A DNA stretch of 64,000 bases. It comes from Lachnospiraceae bacterium. GTDB taxonomy: Bacteria; Bacillota; Clostridia; Lachnospirales; Lachnospiraceae. The position numbers and the translations under genes are program-made. The notes under the pieces were generated by a model. That model ran no database searches, was not told the origin of the DNA, and was given only the letters and a program-made list of their open reading frames with translations. This document shows positions 19,525-29,100 of the stretch, in pieces. Position 1 is the first letter of the stretch. Each line of letters starts with the position of its first letter. Location of the stretch: assembly GCA_017430085.1 (NCBI GenBank), contig JAFRNR010000052.1, positions 1 to 64,000 on the forward strand, in the 5' to 3' direction.

Positions 19525-20121
19525 ATGACCGGAACAGAAAAGATCCTCCGGCACATTGCGGACCAGGCAAGCGGCGAAGCGGCCAAGATCATGGAAAGCG
19601 CCCGGGAAGAGGCGGCCCGTTTAGAGGAAAAAGCGAAAGCGGAACGGGAGGAGATCCTGACCGCCGCGCAGAAGCAGGGGGTGCGCATCCTGACGGATGC
19701 GGAAGAACGCTCCCGCGTCACTGCCGAAGCCTATAAGCGCCGCGCCGTCCTGGCCGTCCGGGGAAAACTGATCCAGGAGGCCCTGGACAAGGCCTGGGAG
19801 AAGATCCTGTCCCTTCCGGATCAGGAGTATTTTGCATTCCTGTATGGCCAGCTGGAGAAGCAGGACCTGAACCGGGAAGGCGAACTGTGCCTGAACGAGA
19901 AGGACCTGGAACGCCGGCCGGCGGATTTTGAAGCGAAGATCGCGGAAGCCGCCGCCAGACAGAAAGGCAGCCTCGTTTTGGGCGGTTTCCCCGCCGAGAT
20001 CGCGGGCGGCTTCATTCTGAAATACGGCGGCATCGAGGAGAACTGCTCCCTCGAAGCGCTCTTTGAAAGCGAATCCGACGTCCTGAAGGACGCCGTCCGC
20101 GCCGTCCTGTTTGAGGACTGA
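19525..20121 (+). CDS. ntpE: V-type ATP synthase subunit E (peripheral stalk)
   Basis: This 198-residue protein starts with a long helix rich in Ala, Glu and Arg (residues 1-85, ADQASGEAAKIMESAREEAA) and ends with a globular domain containing GGFPAEIAGGFILKYGGIEENCSLEALFESE, the family's C-terminal signature. It pairs with the G/H subunit to connect the catalytic head to subunit I. The gene is 20 bases downstream of subunit K and is followed by a 128-base gap containing two family A repeats before subunit C. Confidence 0.92.
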   Translation: MTGTEKILRHIADQASGEAAKIMESAREEAARLEEKAKAEREEILTAAQKQGVRILTDAEERSRVTAEAYKRRAVLAVRGKLIQEALDKAWEKILSLPDQEYFAFLYGQLEKQDLNREGELCLNEKDLERRPADFEAKIAEAAARQKGSLVLGGFPAEIAGGFILKYGGIEENCSLEALFESESDVLKDAVRAVLFED

Positions 20122-20158
20122 AAAAACCTGCGGCGGTCCGCCGCACCGCCCCTCGACC

Positions 20159-20233
20159 GCAGGGGCCGATGTGCCGCCGGCCCGCCCATGAAGGACTTCC
20201 CCCAACCGTAGGGGCCGTTGTCTCAACGGCCCG
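20159..20233. repeat. Two family A palindromes in a 49-bp direct duplication
   Basis: Family A copies begin at 20159 and 20208, 49 bases apart. Each is followed by a similar stretch, CCCATGAAGGACTT in the first and CCCACGAAGGACTA in the second, so the repeated unit includes a GAAGGA segment. The second GAAGGA is the ribosome site of subunit C. Confidence 0.85.
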
Positions 20234-20249
20234 CCCACGAAGGACTATC

Positions 20250-21221
20250 ATGAAAGACTACATTTACGAAGTAGCGCGCATCCGCGTCATGGAGAACAGC
20301 CTGCTGACCCGGTCGGACTTCGACCAGCTGCTGGCGGCTCCGGACCATGAAGCGGCGCTCGCCTATCTGGCCGACAAGGGCTGGGGCGGGGGCGCCGGGA
20401 CTTCCGATGCCGAATCCATGCTGAAAGCGGAAGAGGACGCCACCTGGGACCTGATGCGGGAGCTCCTCGGAGAAGGCCATGAGCTGGATATCCTGCGGCT
20501 CACGCGGGATTATCACAACCTCAAGGCCGCCATCAAGGACCTCTACGCCTCCTCCGGCCTGGCGCCGGAGCGGCTGTACCTGGAAGGCGGCACCATCCCG
20601 CCGGAAGAGATCCGGAAGGCTGTCGAGGAAAAGAATTTCGACCGCCTGCCCCCGGCCATGCAGGAGGCGGCCGTCCAGGCGCACCAGACCTTATCCCGCA
20701 CGGGAGACGGCCAGCTGTGCGACGGCATCATCGATAAAGCCGCCCTGGACGCCCTGACCGCCGCCGCGCAGGACGCGCCGGATCCGGTGCTGACCGCCTA
20801 TGCCGTCACCACCGTGGTCAACGCGGACATCCGCATCGCCCTCCGGGCTGCCGCGGCCGGCAAAAACGCCGCGGAGATCAGCGCCATGCTGGCGGAAGCG
20901 CCGGACCTGGACCTGAACATGCTGGCGGAAGCGGCCGTCGGCGGCAAGACCAACGTGGCGGAGTATCTCAAGAATACGCCGTACGCCTCGCTGGCCGATG
21001 CCCTGAGCCGCTCCATGAGCGCGTTCGAATGCGCCTGCGACGATCTGATGATCGACCGCATCCTCCCGCAGAAGGGCGAAGTGATCCAGATGGGCCCGCT
21101 CGCGGCCTACGTCATCGCCCGCGAAACGGAGATCAAAAGCGTGCGCCTGCTCCTGACCGGCCTGCAGAACGGCCTGCCGCGCGAGCAGATCCGGGAAAGT
21201 TTGAGGCAGTGCTATGGTTAA
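20250..21221 (+). CDS. ntpC: V-type ATP synthase subunit C (central stalk cap)
   Basis: This 323-residue subunit of the V-type AC39/d family links the central shaft to the proteolipid ring. Family features include the N-terminal YEVARIRVMENSLLTRSDFDQLL, DYHNLKAAIKDLYA near residue 95, and the C-terminal GPLAAYVIARETEIKSVRLLL. The ATG at 20250 is the first with a ribosome site (GAAGGA) and matches the family N-terminus; upstream in-frame codons fall in the repeat. Its last eight bases overlap the subunit F start. Confidence 0.93.
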   Translation: MKDYIYEVARIRVMENSLLTRSDFDQLLAAPDHEAALAYLADKGWGGGAGTSDAESMLKAEEDATWDLMRELLGEGHELDILRLTRDYHNLKAAIKDLYASSGLAPERLYLEGGTIPPEEIRKAVEEKNFDRLPPAMQEAAVQAHQTLSRTGDGQLCDGIIDKAALDALTAAAQDAPDPVLTAYAVTTVVNADIRIALRAAAAGKNAAEISAMLAEAPDLDLNMLAEAAVGGKTNVAEYLKNTPYASLADALSRSMSAFECACDDLMIDRILPQKGEVIQMGPLAAYVIARETEIKSVRLLLTGLQNGLPREQIRESLRQCYG

Positions 21222-21534
21222 CATCGCCGTCATGGGAGATTACGACAGCATCTACGGCTTCCAGGCCCTGGGTATCCGGGTCTGCCCCGTCACGGATCCC
21301 GAAGAGGCGGCCCGTCTGCTGAAAAAACTGGCGGAAGAAAAGACCGCCGTGATCTATATTACCGAAGCCCTGGCTTCCCGCATGCCGGACGCCCTCGCGG
21401 CGTACGATTCCGAGTTCCTGCCGGCCGTCATCCCGATCCCGGGCATCTCCGGGAACACGGGCATCGGCCTGGCGCGGGTCCGGAAATCCGTGGAAAAAGC
21501 CGTGGGCACGGACATCATTTTCAACGAACGATAA
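21214..21534 (+). CDS. ntpF: V-type ATP synthase subunit F (central shaft)
   Basis: This 106-residue protein has the CheY-like fold pattern of subunit F: MVNIAVMGDYDSIYGFQALG, then VIYITEALASRMPD, then VIPIPGISGNTGIGLARVRKSVEKAVG. It binds subunit D in the rotating shaft. The gene overlaps subunit C by eight bases and is followed by subunit A after a 72-base gap. Confidence 0.93.
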   Translation: MVNIAVMGDYDSIYGFQALGIRVCPVTDPEEAARLLKKLAEEKTAVIYITEALASRMPDALAAYDSEFLPAVIPIPGISGNTGIGLARVRKSVEKAVGTDIIFNER

Positions 21535-21606
21535 CGGATCGATCCGATGGGGCGGACGTCCGCGCCCTCCCCGGCAAGGAAACACAAACGAAAGGCGGAT
21601 AACCTG

Positions 21607-23376
21607 ATGAGCAAGGGTATCATTAAAAAAGTTGCCGGCCCCTTAGTGGTGGCCTCCGGCATGCGCGGCGCCAACATGTACGACGTGGTCCGCGTATCCG
21701 AACGGCGCCTGATCGGCGAAGTCATTGAAATGCACGGGGACGAAGCCTCCATCCAGGTCTATGAAGAGACCTCCGGCCTGGGTCCCGGGGCGCCGGTGGA
21801 ATCCACGGGCATGCCCCTTTCCGTCGAGCTGGGCCCCGGCCTGATCCAGAGCATTTACGACGGCATCCAGCGGCCGCTGGACGATATCCTGAAAGTCTCC
21901 GGCACCAACCTGCTGACCCGCGGCGTGGAAGTGCCCTCCCTGAAACGGGACATCAAATGGCACTTCGTCCCCACGGTCGTGCCCGGCACGTACGTGGAGG
22001 CGGGCGACGTGATCGGCACCGTGCAGGAGACGGCGGTGGTGCTCCATAAGATCATGGTGCCCATCGGCAAGAGCGGCCGCATCCGGGACCTGAAGGAAGG
22101 CGAATTCACCGTGACGGACAAGATCGCCACGCTGGAGACCGAAAACGGCCCGGAGGACCTGACGCTGATGCAAAAATGGCCGGTGCGCCAGGGCCGCCCG
22201 TATAAGAAGAAAATTCCCCCGACCCAGCCACTGATCACCGGGCAGCGGGTCGTGGATACCATGTTCCCCATCGCCAAGGGCGGCGTCGCCGCCGTGCCCG
22301 GGCCCTTCGGCTCCGGCAAGACGGTCATCCAGCACCAGCTGGCGAAATGGGCGGACGCGGATATCGTGGTCTACATCGGCTGCGGCGAACGCGGCAACGA
22401 GATGACCGACGTGCTGAACGAGTTCCCGGAACTGAAGGACCCGAAGACCGGCCGTTCCCTGATGGAGCGCACCGTGCTGATCGCCAATACCTCGGACATG
22501 CCCGTGGCGGCCCGCGAAGCCTCCATCTACACCGGCATCACTGTGGCCGAGTACTTCCGCGACATGGGCTACTCCGTCGCGCTGATGGCCGACTCCACCT
22601 CCCGCTGGGCGGAAGCCCTCCGCGAAATGAGCGGCCGTCTGCAGGAAATGCCCGGCGAAGAAGGCTACCCCGCCTACCTGGGCTCCCGTCTGGCGCAGTT
22701 CTATGAACGCGCCGGCATGGTGCAGACCCTGGGCACCGAGGAACGCTACGGCGCCCTGTCCGTCATCGGGGCCGTGAGCCCGGCCGGCGGCGACATCTCC
22801 GAACCCGTCTCCCAGGCCACCCTGCGCATCGTCAAGGTGTTCTGGAGCCTGGATTCGGCGCTGGCCTACAAGCGCCACTTCCCCGCCATCAACTGGCTGA
22901 CCAGCTACTCCCTGTACCTGGACAGCATGGAGGAATGGTTCAATAAAAACGTCTATCCGGACTGGATGTACTGCCGCAACCGCCTGATGCGCCTGCTGCA
23001 GGAAGAAGCGGAACTGCAGGAGATCGTCCAGCTGGTCGGTATGGACGCCCTCTCGCCGCCCGAGCGGCTGCGTCTGGAGGCAGCCCGTTCCGTCCGCGAG
23101 GACTTCCTGCACCAGAACTCCTTCCATGAGATCGACACTTACACGTCCCTGGAAAAGCAGTACCGCATGATGAAGCTGGTGCTGGCCTATTACCAGGAAG
23201 CCGCGGAGGCCATGAATGCCGGCGCGGACATCGAGGAACTGGTGAACCTGCCCGTCCGCGAAGAGATCGGTCGCTACAAATATACCGAAGAGAGCCGCAT
23301 CCAGCCCGCATACGAAGCCGTCCGGGCCCGCCTCAAGGAAGAACTGGCGGCCCTGCTGGCCAGGAAGGAGGATTAA
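21607..23376 (+). CDS. ntpA: V-type ATP synthase catalytic subunit A
   Basis: This 589-residue catalytic subunit carries Walker [10 protein letters not shown], the bulge region typical of A subunits (residues about 115-190), the CGERGNEM motif, the arginine-containing [16 protein letters not shown], and [12 protein letters not shown]. It alternates with subunit B in the A3B3 head and hydrolyses or makes ATP in the cytoplasm. The start at [16 protein letters not shown] matches the family and excludes an upstream in-frame ATG. Three bases separate it from subunit B. Confidence 0.97.
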   Translation: MSKGIIKKVAGPLVVASGMRGANMYDVVRVSERRLIGEVIEMHGDEASIQVYEETSGLGPGAPVESTGMPLSVELGPGLIQSIYDGIQRPLDDILKVSGTNLLTRGVEVPSLKRDIKWHFVPTVVPGTYVEAGDVIGTVQETAVVLHKIMVPIGKSGRIRDLKEGEFTVTDKIATLETENGPEDLTLMQKWPVRQGRPYKKKIPPTQPLITGQRVVDTMFPIAKGGVAAVPGPFGSGKTVIQHQLAKWADADIVVYIGCGERGNEMTDVLNEFPELKDPKTGRSLMERTVLIANTSDMPVAAREASIYTGITVAEYFRDMGYSVALMADSTSRWAEALREMSGRLQEMPGEEGYPAYLGSRLAQFYERAGMVQTLGTEERYGALSVIGAVSPAGGDISEPVSQATLRIVKVFWSLDSALAYKRHFPAINWLTSYSLYLDSMEEWFNKNVYPDWMYCRNRLMRLLQEEAELQEIVQLVGMDALSPPERLRLEAARSVREDFLHQNSFHEIDTYTSLEKQYRMMKLVLAYYQEAAEAMNAGADIEELVNLPVREEIGRYKYTEESRIQPAYEAVRARLKEELAALLARKED

Positions 23377-23379
23377 GCA

Positions 23380-24774
23380 ATGCCGAAGGAATACCGCACC
23401 ATACAGGAGGTCGCCGGACCTCTGATGCTGGTCACCGGCGTGGAAAACGTGACCTACGACGAACTGGGCGAGATCGAACTGAAAAACGGCGAGAAGCGCC
23501 GCTGCAAGGTGCTGGAGATCAACGGCACCGATGCCCTGGTGCAGCTGTTTGAGTCCTCCACGGGCCTGAACCTGGAAAGCAGCAAGGTCCGCTTCCTGGG
23601 CCGCAGCATGGAGCTCGGCGTTTCCGAGGACATGCTGGGCCGCGTGTTCGACGGCCTGGGCCGGCCCATTGACGACGGCCCGGAGATCCTGCCCGACTCC
23701 CGCAATGACATCAACGGCCTGCCCATGAATCCGGCGGCCCGCGCCTATCCCCAGGAATTCATCCAGACCGGCGTGTCGGCCATCGACGGCCTGAACACCC
23801 TGGTCCGCGGCCAGAAGCTGCCCATCTTCTCCGCGTCCGGCCTGCCCCACGCCCAGCTGGCGGCGCAGATCGCCCGCCAGGCCCGCGTGCGCGGCACGGA
23901 TGAAAACTTCGCCGTGGTCTTCGCGGCCATGGGCATCACGTTTGAGGAATCCAATTTCTTCGTGGAAAGCTTCCGTGAATCCGGCGCCCTGGAGCGCACG
24001 GTCCTGTTCATCAACCTGGCCAACGACCCTGCCGTGGAACGTATCGCGACGCCGCGCATGGCGCTGACCGCCGCGGAATATCTGGCCTTCGAAAAGGACA
24101 TGCACGTCCTGGTCATCCTGACCGACATCACCAACTACGCCGACGCCCTCCGCGAAGTTTCCGCGGCCCGCAAGGAAGTCCCCGGCCGCCGCGGCTACCC
24201 CGGCTACATGTACACCGACCTGGCGTCCCTGTACGAACGCGCCGGCCGCCAGCGCGGCAAGACCGGCTCCATCACCATGATCCCGATCCTGTCCATGCCG
24301 GAAGACGACAAGACCCACCCGATCCCCGACCTGACCGGCTACATCACCGAGGGCCAGATCATCCTGAGCCGCGACCTGTACCGCAAGAACATCGCGCCGC
24401 CCATCGACGTCCTCCCGTCCCTGTCCCGTCTGAAAGACAAGGGCATCGGCGAGGGCAAGACCCGCGCGGACCACTCCAACGTCCTGAACCAGCTCTTCGC
24501 GGCTTACGCCCGCGGCAAGGAAGCCAAGGAACTCATGGTCGTGCTGGGCGAAGCCGCCCTGACCAACATGGACAAGAAATACGCCGCCTTCGCCGACGCC
24601 TTCGAGACCCACTACGTCTCCCAGGGCTACCAGGCCAACCGCAGCATCGAAGAGACCCTCGACATCGGCTGGGAACTCCTTCACCTCCTGCCCCGCACGG
24701 AGCTCAAGCGTATCGACGAGAAGTACCTGGATATGTATTATAACGAGGAGAAGAAAGCGGAAGAGGCGCAATAA
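23380..24774 (+). CDS. ntpB: V-type ATP synthase regulatory subunit B
   Basis: This 464-residue non-catalytic head subunit begins [19 protein letters not shown] and has the degenerate P-loop region [20 protein letters not shown] expected of B subunits, followed by [13 protein letters not shown], the arginine-finger region [24 protein letters not shown] and [16 protein letters not shown]. It is followed by a family A repeat at 24779 and then subunit D. Confidence 0.97.
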   Translation: MPKEYRTIQEVAGPLMLVTGVENVTYDELGEIELKNGEKRRCKVLEINGTDALVQLFESSTGLNLESSKVRFLGRSMELGVSEDMLGRVFDGLGRPIDDGPEILPDSRNDINGLPMNPAARAYPQEFIQTGVSAIDGLNTLVRGQKLPIFSASGLPHAQLAAQIARQARVRGTDENFAVVFAAMGITFEESNFFVESFRESGALERTVLFINLANDPAVERIATPRMALTAAEYLAFEKDMHVLVILTDITNYADALREVSAARKEVPGRRGYPGYMYTDLASLYERAGRQRGKTGSITMIPILSMPEDDKTHPIPDLTGYITEGQIILSRDLYRKNIAPPIDVLPSLSRLKDKGIGEGKTRADHSNVLNQLFAAYARGKEAKELMVVLGEAALTNMDKKYAAFADAFETHYVSQGYQANRSIEETLDIGWELLHLLPRTELKRIDEKYLDMYYNEEKKAEEAQ

Positions 24775-24778
24775 ATCC

Positions 24779-24804
24779 GTAGGGGCCGATGTTTCATCGG
24801 CCCG
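24779..24804. repeat. Family A palindrome inside the V-ATPase operon
   Basis: GTAGGGGCCGATG-TTT-CATCGGCCCG lies between the subunit B stop and the ribosome site of subunit D. It has no T-run, so it is not an obvious terminator. Confidence 0.88.
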
Positions 24805-24836
24805 GGAAACCGCCCTGACCCGGAAAGGACACCCTC

Positions 24837-25499
24837 ATGGCATCCACACAGATCATCCCCACCCGCATGGAACTGGCCAAGCAGAAACGCCGCCTGGCCA
24901 CCGCCATGCGCGGCCATAAACTTCTGAAAGACAAACGGGACGAGCTCATGCGCCAGTTCCTGGACCTCGTGCGCGAAAACAAGACCCTCCGCGAAAGCGT
25001 CGAAGAAAAGATGCGCCGCGCCAATGCCGGCTTCCTGATGGCCCGCGCCGCCACCTCGGACCAGGTCCTGAACACCGCCCTGCTGGCCCCCAAGCAGCAG
25101 ATCTATCTGGAAACGCACGTCAAAAACGTCATGAGCGTGGAGATCCCCGAATTCGAGAAGACCACCCGCACCGAAAACGAAGGGGACATCTTCAGCTACG
25201 GCTTCGCCTTCACCGCCTCCGAACTGGACGACGCGGTCAGCACCTTAAGCAGTGCCCTCCCCGAACTCCTCCGTCTCGCCGAAGTCGAAAAATCCTGCCG
25301 CCTCATGTCCGAAGAGATCGAAAAGACCCGCCGCCGCGTCAACGCCCTGGAACACCAGATCATCCCCGACGCCCAGTCCAAAATCAAATTCATCACCATG
25401 AAACTCGATGAAAACGAGCGCTCCTCCCAGATCCGCCTCATGAAGATCCAGGACATGATGGTCGCCGAAGCCATCGAAAAAGCCAAACAGCGCGGCTGA
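24837..25499 (+). CDS. ntpD: V-type ATP synthase subunit D (central shaft)
   Basis: This 220-residue shaft subunit has the family N-terminus IIPTRMELAKQKRRLATAMR, followed by a long antiparallel coiled coil (KLLKDKRDELMRQFLDLVRE near the start, EIEKTRRRVNALEHQIIPD near residue 160). It turns inside the A3B3 head together with F. It is the last gene of the operon and is followed closely by a hairpin terminator. Confidence 0.95.
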   Translation: MASTQIIPTRMELAKQKRRLATAMRGHKLLKDKRDELMRQFLDLVRENKTLRESVEEKMRRANAGFLMARAATSDQVLNTALLAPKQQIYLETHVKNVMSVEIPEFEKTTRTENEGDIFSYGFAFTASELDDAVSTLSSALPELLRLAEVEKSCRLMSEEIEKTRRRVNALEHQIIPDAQSKIKFITMKLDENERSSQIRLMKIQDMMVAEAIEKAKQRG

Positions 25500-25514
25500 C
25501 GCGCAGCAAACCCC

Positions 25515-25542
25515 GCAGGGGCGGCCAATAGCCGCCCTTTTT
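25515..25542 (+). terminator. V-ATPase operon terminator made from a family A-type palindrome
   Basis: GGGCGGC (25519-25525) and GCCGCCC (25531-25537) form a stem followed by a T-run. The leading GCAGGGGC matches the edge of family A, so a repeat appears to serve as the terminator. Confidence 0.85.
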
Positions 25543-25560
25543 GTTTTGACTGGGTCACGG

Positions 25561-25624
25561 GTGGGTCACGGTGACGGTTCTCCCCGGGCGATTTTTATCG
25601 GGCCGTTGAAACAACGGCCCCTAC
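25561..25624. repeat. Family C repeat followed by family A palindrome
   Basis: Bases 25561-25595 (GTGGGTCACGG...CCCCGGGCGATTTT) match 29858-29892 at all but about one position, defining family C. A family A copy (CGGGCCGTTG-AAA-CAACGGCCCC) follows at 25599-25624. Confidence 0.82.
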
Positions 25625-25631
25625 GTTTTTT

Positions 25632-25692
25632 CTGACAGGGGGACGGTTCCTTTGTCAGATTTTGATGACAAAAGGACGGTTTCCGTGTCATC
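25632..25692. repeat. Two adjacent family B palindromes
   Basis: The first, 25632-25658, reads CTGACAGGGGGACGGTTCC and ends TTTGTCAG. The second, 25664-25692, reads GATGACAAAAGGACGG and ends CCGTGTCATC. They fill the leader upstream of the BlaI promoter. Confidence 0.82.
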
Positions 25693-25707
25693 TTTTTTAT
25701 TTCCGCC

Positions 25708-25736
25708 TTGACATCCCCGGTCTATCGTGATAGACT
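25708..25736 (+). promoter_or_regulatory. Sigma-70 promoter of blaI-blaR1-like operon
   Basis: A perfect TTGACA (25708-25713) and TAGACT (25731-25736) are 17 bases apart. The -10 box overlaps operator 1, so repressor binding should block polymerase. Confidence 0.85.
25720..25735. promoter_or_regulatory. BlaI-type operator 1
   Basis: GTCTATC-GT-GATAGAC is a perfect inverted repeat with 7-bp arms lying over the promoter spacer and -10 box. Confidence 0.82.
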
Positions 25737-25749
25737 TCCTTCAAAAGAG

Positions 25750-25765
25750 GTCTATCTCAATAGAC
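25750..25765. promoter_or_regulatory. BlaI-type operator 2
   Basis: GTCTAT-CTCA-ATAGAC repeats the arms of operator 1 exactly 30 bases downstream, about three helical turns, placing both dimers on one face of the DNA just before the ribosome site. Confidence 0.82.
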
Positions 25766-25782
25766 CCCCTTGGAGGTCCCCC

Positions 25783-26154
25783 ATGTCTGACAACCGCCTG
25801 GGCCTGGTGGAAGCCCACTTTGCCGAACTGATCTGGTCGCATGAGCCCATAAGCTCCGGCGACCTGGTGAAGCTCAGCCGCGCGGAACTCGGCTGGCAGA
25901 AATCCACCACGTATACGGTGTTGAAAAAGCTCTGCGAGAAGGGCTATTTCCGGAATGAAGGCGGCATCGTCTCCTCCCGCATCTCGCGCGAACAGGCGCA
26001 GGCGGCGGAGAGCCGCGGCTATGTGGCGGACCGCTTCGGCGGCTCGCTGCCCGCGTTCCTGACGGCCTTTACGGCCGGCCGGCGGCTGACGCAGGAAGAG
26101 GCGGACGGCCTCCGCCGGATGATCGAGGAATACGAGGAAGGAGGGGAGTCATGA
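25783..26154 (+). CDS. BlaI/MecI-family transcriptional repressor
   Basis: This 123-residue repressor has the BlaI winged-helix: EAHFAELIWSHEPISSGDLV, then KSTTYTVLKKLCEKGYFRNE, then a C-terminal dimerisation helix region. Residues in VSSRISREQAQA correspond to the wing and linker that BlaR1-type proteases cut in known systems. The start at 25783 has GGAGG and lies downstream of both operators. The stop overlaps the start of the metalloprotease gene by four bases. Genes under its control beyond its own operon are unknown; no beta-lactamase gene is in the window. Confidence 0.9.
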   Translation: MSDNRLGLVEAHFAELIWSHEPISSGDLVKLSRAELGWQKSTTYTVLKKLCEKGYFRNEGGIVSSRISREQAQAAESRGYVADRFGGSLPAFLTAFTAGRRLTQEEADGLRRMIEEYEEGGES

Positions 26155-29100
26155 AAGACCTGTTTCTGACCGCGATGCGCCTGTGCCTGTCGGCCAGCAT
26201 CGTACTGGCCGCGGTCGTGCTGCTCCGCTTCGTCCTGAAAAAACTGAAGGCGCCGAAGGCCCTGACCTGCGCGCTCTGGGCCCTGGTCGCGCTGCGCCTG
26301 CTGATCCCCGTGTTCCCTTCCGCCCGCGTCTCGCTGGTCCCGCAGCCTGTGGGCAGCGGCCAGGTGGTGGAGCACGTCGCCGAACAGGCCGTGGAAGAGA
26401 CCCGCACGGTGCGCGAGCAGGAGCCGGTCTATCAGGAGATCGTCCGCCGCAGCCCGGAGATCCCGGTACGGCAGGAACCGACCGGGGAGCGTTACGTGGT
26501 GGTGAGCCGCGAGACGCTCGCCGCGCCGAAGACGGTGAAGACCGATGTCGTCCCCGTCCTGGCCCGGATCTGGGCCGGCGGCATCGCCCTCATGCTGGGC
26601 TACATGCTGCTCAGCTACCTCCGCGTGCGCCGCAAAGTGCGCGCCTCGCTGCAGCAGGAGAGCAACGTCTACCGCTGCGATGCGCTGGACTCCCCCTTCA
26701 TCCTGGGCCTTTTCCGCCCGCGCATCTATCTGCCCTCGGATATGGATCCGGAGGACGAGGCCTTCGTCCTGGCCCATGAGCGGGCCCATTTGAAGCGCCT
26801 GGACCACCTCTGGAAACCACTGGGCTTCCTGCTTCTGGCTGTCTACTGGTTCAACCCGCTGTTCTGGCTGGGCTATATCCTGCTCTGCCGCGATATCGAA
26901 GGCGCCTGCGATGAAAAAGTGGTGCGCGAGGAGTCCGCGGACTACCGCAAAGCCTATTCCCGCGCGCTGGTGAACTGCAGCGCGCCCCGCCGGATGATCA
27001 GCGCCTGCCCGCTGGCCTTCGGCGAGACCGGCGTGAAAGGCCGCATCCGCGCGGTCCTGAACTACAAAAAGCCCGCCTTCTGGATGCTGCTCGCGGCCCT
27101 CGTGATCGCGGCGGTGACCGCGGGCTGCGCGCTGACGAACGGGAAGGGGAGCAGCGAAGCGCCGACGGAGACGCCGGAAACCGTCGCCCCGACCACGGAG
27201 GTCCGGACGCCGACCGATCCGTCCGGCTCCTCCACGGAATCGCCCTCCACGGAGCAGTCCGTACAGGAATACCCCTACGACTGCCTGGGCGTGATGAGCG
27301 GGAAGACGAACCTGGGACCTCGCGCTGCTGAGGGGGAAATCATCAGCAGCGAGGCCTATACGGCGGCGTCCGAAGAGAACGAGGTGAAACTGGCGTACAT
27401 ATCTTTGGACCGGGAGATCACCGATTATTACCGCTTCGTCTTTCAGGAAAAAACGACGGACAGCGTGGAAAATAGAGGCATAAATTTCCGCGTCATCTTA
27501 AACAACCTGGGAGGCAGCGGCCAGCCCTGGCAAAGCGCCCGGACGCAGAATCGCGAGGATTGGATCTATCTTTACGATATGATCGCCTGCCAGACGTACC
27601 GGCTGCTGACGGAAAACGAAGTCCGGGATCTCCCCGGCGAGCCGCTGGCCTGGTTCGATCTGTATGATTCGGCCAACGATACCCGGGACGTTTTCGCGCT
27701 GACGGAGGACGGATATCTGGTCCACGCGCCGGGAACCGAAGACCTGGAATGGTTTGAAAATGAGGTCTGGAATTGGAACGCGGAAAACGCCGGCTGGGAT
27801 ACGATCACCGGCGAGCCGCTGCCGGAGGCCGTCCGCCTGCACCTGGCGGCCATCGGCATCCGGTATCTGGATCAGCAGGAACTGGTCCCGTTCCCCCTGC
27901 CGGGGGCTGCAGACCTCCAGCCGGAGGAATTCTGGCGGGTGAAGCTGGAAGCGGGCGGAAAGGAGAGGATCCTGACCGGCAATGAAATCCGGCTGCTGGA
28001 ACCGATCTTCAGAGGAGACCGGCTTGAAGCAAGCTGGTATGAAGACTCCGTCTTCCACACCGGCGCCCTGCCCGCCGCCTGCGAAAACGCGGTAAAGATC
28101 ATGGTCACGGACAGCCGGCAGGAAGCTGATCCGGCCAGGCCGCAGCCTTCCATTTATCTGACGGAGGAGGGAAAGCTGATCATAGAACGGGCCGGGTGGA
28201 AGGTCTCTCCGCTCGGGGTAGAAGACGGTTTCGCCGTCAGGGCTTGTTTCTGGGCGGAGTCCCTTCGCACCCTGGAGAAGGAACTGTATCAGACCTTTTT
28301 GTCAGCCGTGGTGAACGGGGATCCCGTCGAATTCGAAGAAAAGGTTATTCCCCTGCGATCCGTGACCGCACGTTATGAAGCCGGTACACAGGCGCGGGTG
28401 ACTTATCAGATCCCCAGGGCGAACCGCAGTGACAGCGCAGATCCGCTATATGGGGAAGATACAGAGATCTCGGATTTCCTCTATCTCTCTCCCGGCGATT
28501 TTGTTGCCGGACAGGGAGAACTTTTCCTGCTGGACAGCGGAAATAAGCAGTTGATCCAGTACCATATCAGTGATAACGAATCGTTCTTTACAAGTATTAT
28601 TCCGCAGGACTTTCTGAACGAACCCCGTCTGCTGTGTCCGGCCTGGACGAACGGCGAGATCTTTATTCTGGATAAAGACAGCGTGAATCGCATCCTTCCG
28701 GATGATGCGGCCACCGGTGATAACCGCAGATCGCTGCCGCCCGGTCTGACAGCAGACGACGTGGCCGATATGATCCTGGTGCAGACCGCCGACGGCCCGG
28801 AACTGGTCCTGATCACCCGCACCGGCATCAACTACGGCATGACGCCGTGGACGGAAGCAGAGGTGCAGACCGGAGACCGCGAAACCGGTTTTGTTCCCAC
28901 GGAATCCGGCTGGCACATGACAGAGACGCCGAATCAGGAAGTGCTGGTGCGGATCCATGAAGTGACCTGGAAACTGCCTTCGTTCGGAAAAGACTGGCAG
29001 ATCCTGGATGTCAGTGTGAGTTCGCTGACCGTCTGCCTGCTCGACCGGGAGGCCGGAGAGGCCAAACTGAGATGCTATAATGACTGGCGGGGCGGCCCGA

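Noticed and set aside
21643-24771. A 1042-codon minus-strand frame
   Set aside because: It lies antisense to V-ATPase subunits A and B, whose plus-strand translations have full family motifs. The antisense product is His/Gln/Val/Gly-rich without any recognisable domain.
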